A program made the translations under genes and the position numbers. The notes below the pieces were generated by a model. The model did not search any database, had not been told where the DNA came from, and was given only the letters and a program-made list of their open reading frames with translations. A DNA stretch of 64,000 nucleotides, from NCBI GenBank assembly GCA_033557465.1, contig CM066031.1, positions 1,069,232,444 through 1,069,296,443 on the forward strand, read 5' to 3'. The first letter of the stretch is position 1, and each line of letters opens with the position of its first letter. Of this stretch, positions 33,425 to 43,945 are shown piece after piece. Source of the stretch: Ichthyophis bannanicus (lineage: Eukaryota > Chordata > Amphibia > Gymnophiona > Ichthyophiidae).

Positions 33425-35580
33425 TGTCTGCAGCAAACTGCAGGTGTACACATGTGCATAGTTTAGCTGGAGTCATTTGCGCAGTGAGAGTACATATGGG
33501 TTTCTGCTTTGAAAATCTGGCGGACTCTACATGGTGAAAGTGCCTGCATATTTTTTCCTAATGTGAGCATTATAAAACTGCCTCCTAAATGTCTGTTCTC
33601 AGAACTTTATTGTCAACAACGCACTACTCACCATTTTGTGTGCTTTTACATTCCCCCTCTTATTCCAGTTCCAAGCTTCGTGACTTCTGTTTATGCAAAG
33701 CACTTTCTAGAAGTCTGTCACAGCTTGCTTTTCACTTGCAAAAAAACAAGAGAATTATATGCTGTATAGAGCATCAATCCGTTATTGTCATGAAATACTC
33801 CCTCTGGGTATTTGAAAGGTTGGCTATAGTGCAGTGCCTTTGCTGGCCATTTTATGAGCTCACAACAAGGGTGACTCTGGGGTGGGTGATGCCTGGGGTG
33901 AGGGTCAGAAGACAGCCATGCAGCACTCCTGGTTCAGGTGAACTCAGAGCTGTCAGTGAAGCCCCTGGTCCTGCAGTACTGTAGAAAACCTCCAGTTTCT
34001 TCTTACCTTAAAGCCAGCTCTGCTTGCCACCTCCACCCATTGACTGACTATTCAATAAAAAGGCATTTTATAGCTACACAGTTTGGCGTGAGAAGTGCAT
34101 GAGAGGTATGCCTATTTTTACCACCTTTGGCAAAAGAAATTAGAACTTTCTTTATTCTGTGCTGAAAAATCATGGAACCTATGCGATCTGCAACCTGAAT
34201 GACCAAATTGCAACTATATAATTAAGCATTGCTTCAATGGGATGCTGTTTTGGGGCTCAGGAAAGCAGTTCTACTAGTAGCTAAAAGTCGTTTGCCTTTC
34301 TCTGGTTCACCAATGGGAGAGTTACAGCACAGATAATTGAAGAATGTTCCAATACATAGACTTTTACTCTCTTCAGCCTTTTATTGCTATGGGGAGTAAG
34401 CATGGGTGCATGGTACAGCAATGCAATTGCAGGGAAGCATGGGGATGGGAGAGAGCTAAGAAGATAAAGATAGCTCTTCCAGGCAGGGAAAAATGTCTGA
34501 TTATCTTTTTATGGTTGATGTGATAGCAATTTTCAGTTTACACTCTGAGAGCTTAATGTCCTCCTATGACCTCCCCAGTGACACAGCAAGATATTAATGT
34601 TGCAGGTTCTTCATGGCCTGCTGCAACTGCGGCATTCAAAGAGTCATAAAGTGTATTTTCCAAATCTGGCATCTGTAGGCTTATTTCTGCATAAATAAAA
34701 TCCAGAGCTGCCTTTTCAAGTACAGGTTGGACTTGCTAACAGGTGAAGGGGTTGCACTGCATCTCATAAACCTCAGAGAGCGTGGCGTGCGCTATTGGCT
34801 TCACCCTTCCTTAAGCATCGTGAGGGAGGGAACTTTCGTTCTTCAAGGCGCCAAGTATTTCCAGCTGGTAAACAGGAATTGTACCATACAAATTGCAGAT
34901 AAAGTTTACAGTGATTGCCTTAAATGCATGTATCTGGATACAGATGTGGATATGTAAGAAGGGTGTAGAAAGGACACATGGTAATGATACTGCGTTGTAC
35001 CCCGTAGCATCAGTCTGAAAACCGCCCTTCCTCAATGTAGCTAAAACGATGCATGTTGTTACATAGTGCACTTCCTTTCAACCACGTTAAGAGGTGATGT
35101 TCCCGGAGGAAAGTAAATAAAGTAAGTTGCATAGAAGTCATTTTCAACCCTCTAGTCCAGTGCTTCCCAGACTTTTATCTAAAATGGCTCTGTTTGAATG
35201 CCTAAATATTCAGATGATCTCATAGATATTTTTTTTGTATATAGCTTACGACTTTTTAGGATGAAAACAAAATAGCACATGTCCCCTCTCTCCGTCATTG
35301 TCCGCTTTCTCCTCCCCCCCCCCCCATTTATCCAAAACAGGAACACAGCAGTGGCAGCAAAAGTAACAGCAGTCGGCACATGCCCCTGAGTGCCAGTGCG
35401 CGCTCACAGAGCCCAGTATTCCTCATGGCTTGCCAGTATAATGGGAAGCCCCAGAAGAGGATCCGTCAGGGCCTCGGAGGATTACTAACAGCCCCACTGC
35501 TGGACCTAGATAACAGTAGAGGTGGCAGAGGGAGGGGAAGCTCATCTGTATCTGTGATACCATCCATTGATGAGGTGATT
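33425..35580. other. Unassigned stretch
   Basis: No gene, repeat family or structured element could be supported. Some of this may be unique intron sequence. A C run sits at 35316-35328. Confidence 0.4.
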
Positions 35581-36479
35581 GTATAAGGCAGTGATGGCTA
35601 ACCTTTTTGAGCCCGAGTGCCCAAACTGCCGCACAAAACCAAAGAATTTCCTCAAAGTGCCAGCACGTCATTTGCATAAGTGGTCTTATTTGCATAAATA
35701 TTTGCATAATGTTACCATACACTAACTTTTAGTAAACATGTCTCTTAATGAGTGTATGGATAAAGAAAGACTAAAAGATTTCTACATTACTATAATCCAG
35801 TGCCAACCGCCAGGCACATTAGGAACTACTACAAACGCTGCCCATTTAGAACCCATAGCAAACCCGCAGTATCCTGACAGCATTACCAGGACTCACAAAG
35901 CACCATACCCTACCTATCAAAAGGCAACACTGCAAATATTAAACCAATACATTTCAGTGAATACTGGGGAAAGAGAACAAGTGGCAACGTCAAATAGGAA
36001 TTTCCTCTTGTACCAAACAAAGCGCAGATGTTAATGATGCACATTTCTCAGGGCTGACATATTCCAGTTAATAAATTCAAAATAAAGAGATATCTTTCTA
36101 CCTTTTGTGCATTTTTTTTCAGTTGCAATTGGTCCAGCCATTTTCTTCTGGTTTCTTCATGTTTTCTGCTAACTCTCCATCGTCTGCTGTCCATTTGTCC
36201 TTTCTTCTCTCTTCTAGTTTTTTTTTCCATTCTCTCTCTCTCTACATCTGCTTTAACATACTAATCTTTCTCCTTTTGCTCTTTCCTCATTCCTATTTCA
36301 TCCACACAAATTTTACCCCTCCATCCTCAATCCCCAATTACTCTCCCAATACCTGGCCAATTGTAGATTTTTCATCCCTCCTACACAAAATATTTTTCCC
36401 CTCTCCATTTTACTCTCCCAGCCCCATCCCATTCTAATCCTCCCCCAACATCAGCTCCCTTCTAGTTCCAGTCTCACCC

Positions 36480-37315
36480 AGCATCCATTCCCTTCTTCAA
36501 GCCCCCCACTTCCCCTCAGCCCATTTCCATTCCAAGCCCCGTCCCCATCAGCTATTTGCAGTTCAAGCCCCCTTCCACTCAGCCCATTTTCAGTCCTAGC
36601 AACCCCCCCAACCCATTACCAGTCCTAGCCCCCCATAGCCCACTCCCAGTCCTAATCCCACCAGCCCATTTCCAGTACTAACCTCCCTATCAGCCCACTC
36701 CCAGTCCTAATCCCCCATCACTCAATTTTTAGTTTAAGCCCCCCCAGCGCCTATCACCACTCCTAAACCCCCAGCGCCCATCACCACTCCTAACCCCCCA
36801 GCCAGCCCAGTGTCCATCACCACTCCTAACCCCCCCCAGCCTTCCCAGTGTCCATAACCAATCCTAACCCCCCCAGCCCAGCGCCCATCACCACTCCTAA
36901 CCCCCCCAGCCAGCCCAGTGCCCATCACCACTCCTAACCCCCCCAGCCAGCCCAGTGTCCATCACCACTCCTAACCCCCCCCCAGCCAGCCCAGTGTCCA
37001 TCACCACTCCTAACCCCCCCAGCCCAGTGCCCATCACCACTCCTAACCCCCCCAGCCCAGTGCCCATCACCACTCCTAAACCCCCCCACCCCAGCCCATC
37101 ACTACTCCGAACACCCCCCAGCCCAGCCCATCACTACTCCTAACCCCCCCCTGCCCAGCCCAGCCCATCACCACTCCTAACCCCCCCCAGCCCAGCCCAG
37201 CCCATCACCACTCCTAACCCCCCTCCAGCCCATCACCACTCCTAACCCCCCCAGCCCAGCCCAGCCCAGCCCATCACCACTCCTACCCCCCACCCCCCCC
37301 CAGCCCAGCCCAGGG
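36480..37315. repeat. C-rich minisatellite of element B
   Basis: Units of about 25-40 bp built on CCCATCACCACTCCTAACCC with runs of C and AGCCC. It is the complement of the type in element A (GGACTGGTAATGGGCT), diverged in wording (ATCACCACTCC against ATTACCAGTCC). Confidence 0.95.
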
Positions 37316-37341
37316 AAAATTTAAAAAAAAAAGAAAACCTT

Positions 37342-37715
37342 CTGCTGCCGCTGTCGGGGCCGCCGCGGCAGAATCGAGCGTGCCGCGGGGCCCCCCTGTA
37401 CCCGGCAGATCCTGCCCTCCCCGTAGCAGCTCTCTCTTTGGAGCTGCAGTCAGACGCGCCGGCTTGCAGAGCGCGAGGGTAGAGTTCCCTCGCTGCTCTG
37501 TTAAGCCCGCGGGGGCTGATGGGAAGTTCCCATCAGCCCCCGAAGGGCTTAACGGAGTCGCGAAAGGGAAACTCTTCCCTTCGCGCTCTGCAAGCCGGCG
37601 CGTCTGACTGTAGCTCCTAAGAGAGAGCTGCTACGGGGAGGGCAGGATCTGCCGGGTACAGGGGGGCCCCGCGGCACGCTCGATTCTGCCGCGGCGGCCC
37701 CGACAGCGGCAGCAG
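37342..37715. repeat. Palindrome of element B, centre at 37526
   Basis: Arms of about 185 bp. The centre GATGGGAAGTTCCCATC and the flanking GTTAAGCCC block are shared with element A, but the next part of the arms (GCAGAGCGCGAGGG...) has no counterpart in A. The outer GC-rich arms (CTGCTGCCGCTGTCGGGG against its complement at 37698-37715) pair almost perfectly. Confidence 0.95.
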
Positions 37716-37826
37716 ACAGGGTTTTTTTTTTTTTTTCGATTGCGGACCTTCCCGCGTGCCAGCTGCAAGGCCTTCGCGTGCCACAGCTGGCACGCGTGCC
37801 ATAGGTTCGCCATCGCTGGTATAAGG

Positions 37827-38548
37827 GATCTCAACTTAAGGTTTCGGAACAATGCCAGCCCAAGGATTTCTGCCACTCTAGGAAGGCCCACCCACTGCTG
37901 CAGCTGCTGCCGCCTCCCACATTCATCATTTCCCCTTCCCCCTCACCTTCAGGGGGAGGCACTGAGACCCTTCCACCATTCTTCATGCTTTGAAGAATGG
38001 CGAAAGGGTCATGGTTGCATTCACCAGGGTTTGCCACCGTAGGTGGCTGCCTAGTGAATGGGCCAGTCCTGTTTAGGAATCACTGCTACAGGCATTATTT
38101 TCCATTCAGGAGGTATGTGCATGAAAAGCTGGTGTAAACGTCTTCAGGTGCAATGTTCATTGTATGCATATACTATGTTTGACCTTCAAATTTGGAACAA
38201 ATGCAGACATTCTGAAAATTGCCCCATGTCAGCTGAATGAGCAAGCTCTTAACTGATACAGTCCATGAAGTGAAAGACTGATTACACCATCCAGAACCAT
38301 TAGGAACAGTCATCTGTCAATCTATCCTTTTTTTCTCAAAAATCCTCATTACTCTGAGTCAAAAAAGATTAATTGTTTCCCAAGATAAGAACAAGTCAAT
38401 TATCCATGGTGGGTAAAATACTGTAACCTTCAGGCCCATAAATTAATGATCTTTCTTTTGGGAAAAAAAGCTTCAGGATTGAGTTGTTCACACAGGCAGC
38501 CGGCAAGGTGTCTCTAGACAATTTGTCTTCCTAAGAGTATTCCAAGTT
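37827..38548. other. Unassigned stretch
   Basis: No gene or repeat recognised. Confidence 0.35.
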
Positions 38549-38709
38549 TTGGGCTAGATTTGCTAAAAGCTGCTACCACATTAATGCACAGGCTTTTTTT
38601 TTTTTACTGCAGGCCTCATTTTATGCAATGGGACCTATTGACTTATAGAATGTGTTAAAATGGCAATAGTGTGCTAACATGACAGTGCACTATAGTAGCT
38701 CTAGCCCAA
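38549..38709. mobile_element. GGGCTA-type MITE
   Basis: TTGGGCTAGA at the left, its exact complement TCTAGCCCAA at the right, 161 bp. The interior shares GTGCTAACATGACAGTGCAC wording with the outer MITE at 33177-33424. Confidence 0.7.
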
Positions 38710-41144
38710 ACTGTCCATCGATAGCTGCATTTCAGGATTTGAAGTTCTGAACACATTTAACCAAATCATATATTTTTTATCAAGGAGGAAGATATGTCTG
38801 CCTCTGGCATAATCAAAACCTTCTGGTGCTTAAGTCATTTTAGAAGCCCTATTTGTGATTTGGACGTTTTGAAAACAGCCATTCAGTCATCCCAATCGCA
38901 ACCATGTCCCAAGAGCCATTTTAGAATGCTCCAAGTTTACACGTCGGGTGTGATCATATCAGTGTCACATGGGGGTGTGGCAGAGGTGTGTCAGGGTCAT
39001 CTGTAAACTGTACACATATGCAGTCGATTTTGATTGCTGCCGCACATTTAAATCTGCCGGTGGACATGTCCACACCTACATCTGCCCTTGTGCACGAATA
39101 GACATTTGAAAATTGCTTATTTCAGCCAGCTAACAACAGTACAAAAAAAGGGAGAGTGCTCTTTCATTCCCTCAATATTTTTCAGCAGCTCAAAATAATG
39201 TAGCAGGTAAATACCGAGGTCTTATTGTCTACTGCTGCACTATTGCATGTCACTGTTTTCAAAATTGCAGGCCGGATGTGTATATGTGGCATATGTAACG
39301 CATGTTTCAAAATACTGGTGCTGTGGCCGATACCATTCACTTCCTGATCTCACACATCAATATTTTCGAAATCGGCTGGTTTGTGCACATCTGAGCCCTT
39401 ATTCCGCATGTCCACACTCTCTTTATATTGCAATGGACATGTTTCTCTTTTAGGGGTAGAGACATGTCTATTTTACAAAGCTCTTATAGGTAGCCACCTT
39501 CACTGCTGCCCCCCCCCTGCCCCCACAGAATTTTAGATATTTTAACTTGGGCGTCTCAGATTTCACCTGAATGACCTTTCTAAAATGTGCTTTTAAATGC
39601 ATCCATAGCTGATACCAATGGAAAGTGAGGGACGTTCATAAAACAAAATTGACTTTTCCTATTGAAATCTTCTATAGCCTCAAGTTTTTCATGGAAGACA
39701 CAATTATCTCTCTAATGAAATATTCTGTGCTCGGAGCCGAGATACATGACTTTGCAGAAAAAGAACATTCTTTACCACCATCCTTCAGATTTCTTTCTAA
39801 GAAACTTTAGACTTGGTCACTTGGCAGTACCTGATAATTACAACATGTTACCCAAGTTAGATGCTTCCAATTTCAAGATAGCTGGTGAACTACCTGAAAA
39901 CTTGTAATGGAAGAATGAGGAAGTACAGTATATTCTCCTAAGCAGATGTACAGGCTGAACTGAGAACAGCTGTCTCACCAGTAAGAAGAAACATCCCGGC
40001 AGGCTCTGAGAGAAGGAGCCAGCTTCCTCAATCCCTCCTCCTGAAATTGCTGTTTCCATTTGGTTCCGAGTTTCAACAGGTCTTCAGGGACTGTCCTCTT
40101 GCCTTCCTCTCAGACTTAGACCGTTGGCAGCATCAAAATCAAAAATATATCTGCTTGTCAGCAAATGCAGCACTGGTTAGCATGGGTATGGGCAGAGTCA
40201 AACCAATAGTTTCTGCCACCAGAGGCAGAAGCCCAGCCATGCCGTGCCACCCCCCTCATGCTGAGCCACCACTGCCAGAAATTTAGTCAGTGGGGTAGGA
40301 GGAAGGCTCAGTTTGGCGCAGCAGCAGCAGGAGGCCCTGTGCTTCGACACACATGGCCTGCCGCCTCTGCCCCCCCCTCCAACACAACTTGTTGTTGGAG
40401 TGGGATCAGAAGTGGCAAGCCATGTGTGCCAAAGCACATAGCCTGCCCCCCACAGAGTTCAGCCATCCCAGGCAGATGCCTAGCCCGCCTTGTGGATGGG
40501 CCAGCCCTGGGCTTGGGTGATTGATTCCCCAGCCCCAAGTTCAAAAATGCCTCTAACTCTATGCATGCTGAGTGAACACAAGGTTCTGAAAAAGACACTA
40601 TAGGGGTAAATACACCAGGACACCAGGTCACAAATAGGCCCATCGATCCAGCAGGGGGTAAAGCATTTTCCTGTACAGAAATCACCATGCTTTTCCATTA
40701 TACCATTTTTAAAGAAAATAAACTAAAATAAGGAGGAATCTGGAGCTGGGCAAAGTCTTCCTGCTAGCGTGAGCTGATCTCCACCATCTTGTCCTCCCCA
40801 ACCAACCCTCAGTCAGCTTTATTTTATTAATTCTTTCCACCAGATCAATTCCCTTTTGTTCCATTTCACATAACTGTATCACCCTGGTCAGGTGTAACTT
40901 GCAGATGGTAAATTAGGGTTATTGAGACCACCACCTTTCCCACAACAGTCCTGTAAAAACACATGAATGGACATCCATACATTCATAAATAAAACTTTGG
41001 GGGCAATTTCTCCAGATGGCTTAGTTTTGTGCATACGCCAATTACAACTGCCTACGTGCTTACTATATCAACTCAACAATTGCTCCTAGTAGACTTAATA
41101 GTCACACAATACCTAAATAGTGATAGGGGAAAATAAGGCTTAAA
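38710..41144. other. Unassigned, with a hAT-like scrap around 40200-40520
   Basis: The 40440-40510 part (CAGGCAGATGCCTAGCCC, GGATGGGCCAGCCCTGG) resembles the eroded end of a hAT-type element. The rest shows no support for genes. Confidence 0.35.
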
Positions 41145-41540
41145 GTGTGTGTGTGTGCAGCAGGACTAAGAGGCCCGCAGAGGGAAATGGGAAATGGGAA
41201 TCCTGTATATATCTATACAGTATATGGAAAGGAATGTGCTGTGCTAAGACAAATTGATTGTTCTACACGGAGACGACTAACATCTGTGAAGTTACTGATA
41301 AGCTGTGGTGGGCCTCAGGGGATGAGTTGATGACATATGTATATGTTTCTGTTAATGTATAAAAGACAGACAGCCCCTCTAACCTGTGGAATAAACTTAC
41401 ATACTACTTATATGTGAGTGTGTGTGTTTGTTCCCCTGGAATTCCAGACAGAGAAGGTAAGGTGGTTCCTCGGCCCAGGGGATTAGCAGACGTCCCGAGG
41501 GTAAGTGGTATATAGTGCTGAGAAAGGAATAACCCACACT
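41145..41540 (+). mobile_element. Candidate solo LTR
   Basis: A TATAAAAG box at 41359-41366 is followed about 25 bp downstream by AATAAA (41390-41395) and a GT-rich stretch (41414-41430), the U3-R-U5 layout of a retroviral or LTR-retrotransposon terminal repeat. The region starts in TGTGTG and contains TGTGTGTG after the polyadenylation signal. No target duplication, primer-binding site or internal region was found. A chance combination is possible. Confidence 0.35.
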
Positions 41541-42354
41541 TACAATTAGCTTCCCAATAAATCTCAAACATGAATACTTACTCTGTGTTACAACAGGGGT
41601 TAAACATAACCTCAGGATGGCTATACACCCTACATGTGGCGAAATTAATCACCATAGGGATTAGCAGACGCTCATATCACAGGTCTTAAACCTCCCCTTT
41701 AATTTATACTTCCAAATTTTATAAATTTCTATATTTTACTCATTTAATTTACACAAACCAACCCAAAATATATCCAGAAAAGTACTTTTAAGGATTCCCA
41801 ATATTCAAAACAACAAAAAAACACTATAAAAACAAAGCAGTGTCTAAATTCTCACAGAAACGCCAAAACCCAGTCTGGATTTAGAAAAGGTAAGCAATTA
41901 AATCTCAAATTCAAAGCATGCAGATAACAGATATGAATCTAGAGTTGGTTGAAGGTGTTGGCACCCTAGGCAAATTTTAAACCTTACACCCCCTCCCCCG
42001 GTTGTCAGAATCTATTGTTTAGCTTTGAATGCCCTGCTCTTTGCTGCCACCCTCCCCAACCCCCCCAAAGCTGCCACTCTAGGCAAGTGCCTTGTTTGAC
42101 TGATGGTTGGGTTGACCCTCACCAAGAGAGACATCTACAGCATTTTTATGGAGGCCAATTGGTTCCTTCACAAATTCTAGACCATTTTCCTATGAAGTGC
42201 ATGAGAATCGTCTGCACGTGCTGATGCTGCTAGGGGAAAGTGTATGATGTCGTGCTTCTAGGGCTGGCCTACCTATTAGGCAAGACTAGACAATCACCTA
42301 AAGCATCAGCTTCTGAGGGATGGCAAAGAGAGGCAGCAATCTAAACAAAACAAT
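41541..42354. other. Unassigned, with hAT-like scraps
   Basis: 41955-42090 (GGCACCCTAGGCAAATTTT ... CACTCTAGGCAAGTGCC) resembles, inverted, the eroded element at 50940-51100. No gene. Confidence 0.35.
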
Positions 42355-42710
42355 ATAAGAACATAAGATATGCCATACTGGGTCAGACCAAGGTCCATCA
42401 AGCCCAGTATCCTGTTTCCAACAGTGGCCAATCTAGGTCATAGGTACCTAGCAGTTTCCCCAAAATACAGAGGTTCCACAATGCTTGTATTGGTCAAGTA
42501 GTGATATCCTGGGTCTCTTTTAATCATTGTTTATGGACCTTTCCTCCAGGAACTTGTCCAAACCTTTTTTAAACCCAGCTACACTAACAGCTTTTACTAC
42601 ATCCTCCGGTAACAAATTCCAGTGTTCGATTACAGGTTGAGTGAAAAAATATTTTCTCTTATTAGTCTTAAATAGGTTACCCTGTAGCTTCACTGCAAGT
42701 CCCCTAGTCT

Positions 42711-43256
42711 TTCTCTAAAGGTAAAAAGTGGACTGTTGTAGTTGTTGTTATGGAAGGACAGACTAGATGGGCCTTGTGGTCTTTTTCTGTCATCATGTTT
42801 CTATGTTTCTATATACTGTGGCAAGGTCAGCCATCCAGAACATGGGGGAGGTGAAAAGCATAAGGAATTCACCTTAATCAAGGGACCTCTGTTAGGTTTG
42901 CAGGGTCAGAAGGCCAGAGCCACATTTCAAAAGCAGAAAAACCCCAGCTGGACTAGGTTTCAGGAAATGCTTGATAGAGTAAGAGGGGGAGATTGCAAGC
43001 ACGAGGACCAAAGCCCTTACTCTAACAAGAGCACTGATTATTCTAAGTTCAGAAGGCAGGGAGATTACAAACACCTGGGAGAGAAAGAGGTGGGGTTGGA
43101 TCCCAGTGAGTATAAACCCTGGTTAGATTATGGAGCAGGAGAGGAGCAGCAGAGGAAGCAAGAGAAGCAGCAGATGGGGAGAGGAACAGAGTCCAGAGCA
43201 GCAAGGACGATGGAATGCTGGAGAAGCCAGAGCAGGTGCTAACTCCTGGAGAAGGA
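42711..43256 (+). mobile_element. Composite insertion in CR1: f2 3' end plus LTR-like segment
   Basis: 42711-42811 is the last 100 bp of a family f2 CR1 (identical in wording to 23385-23484, ending in TTTCTATG-type repeats). 42812-43256 is unrelated sequence with a GAGTATAAACCCTGG box at about 43110. The host CR1 lacks about 110 bp across the insertion when compared with copy 1 at 6475-6570. Confidence 0.75.
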
Positions 43257-43660
43257 CTGAAGAGCCCTAACCTTTTTAGCCTCTCTTCATAGGGGTATCC
43301 TTCCATCCCTTTTACCATATTGGTGACTCTTCTCTGTACCTTTTCTAATAATGCTATGTCCTTTTTAAGATACAGAGACCAGAATTGCACACAATATTCA
43401 AGGTGTGTCGCACCATGGAACAATACAGAGGCATTATAATATCCTTTATTTTATTTTTCATTCCTTTCCTTATGATACCTAGCATTCTATTTGCTCTCTT
43501 GGCTGCCGCTGCACACTGGGCAGAGGATTTTAACATGTTATCCACGATGACGCCTAAATCTTTTTCCTGAGTGGTGGTTCCTAATCTGGAATCTTGCATT
43601 GTGTAACCATAGTTTGGGTTGTTCTTTCCTAGGTGCATAACTTTGCACTTGTCCACATTA

Positions 43661-43945
43661 TTTATTTATTTATTTACATTCTCTTATATACCGTGCTATT
43701 CTGCATCAGTGCAGTTTACATTGAACAAACTGAAATTACATTGAACAGGGTATTATAACTTGGAGATAACTATTTTACAGGGAACATGGGCTATGGAGGG
43801 TTAAGTGGCTTGCCCAAGACCACAAGGAGCACCTGTGGGACTAGAAACCCCAGTCCTTCCGGCCCAAGGTTGCTGTCCTCTAGTGGGATTTGAACCACCG
43901 ACCTTCCGGCCTGAAGTACCTTGCCCCAACCACTAGGCTACTCAT
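43661..43945 (-). mobile_element. tRNA-derived, CORE-type SINE
   Basis: On the minus strand the head carries a pol III A box (TAGCCTAGTGG, complement of 43930-43940) and a B box (GGTTCAAATCC, complement of 43886-43896) with normal tRNA spacing. They are followed by the wording GTCTTGGGCAAGCCACTTAA at about 43800-43820 that marks the conserved centre of CORE-SINEs, and by an ATAAATAAATAAAT tail at 43661-43675. It interrupts the FADD-proximal part of the CR1 RT. The target duplication is not clean. Confidence 0.7.

Larger units (their letters stand above)
35589..37818. mobile_element. hAT-type nonautonomous element B (2230 bp), same cargo as A in reverse
   Basis: Ends CAGTGATGGCTAACC (left) and the complement of CAGCGATGGCGAACC (right) are flanked by the 8-bp direct repeat GTATAAGG (35581-35588 and 37819-37826), a hAT signature. 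These ends are unlike those of element A. Inside, 35669-36430 is the reverse complement of the unique segment of A (about 28425-29242), 36480-37315 is the C-rich strand of the same minisatellite, and 37342-37715 is the corresponding palindrome. No transposase. Both elements therefore read end-palindrome-minisatellite-unique-end once B is reversed. Confidence 0.92.

Noticed and set aside
42742..43242. Gag-like protein at the composite insertion
   Set aside because: The 166-codon reading starts inside a CR1 3' end and has a Lys/Gln/Glu-rich, low-information composition; no retroviral Gag motif is visible.
43861..43945. tRNA gene
   Set aside because: A and B boxes are exact, but there is no complete cloverleaf, and the CORE-like centre and ATAA tail identify a SINE.
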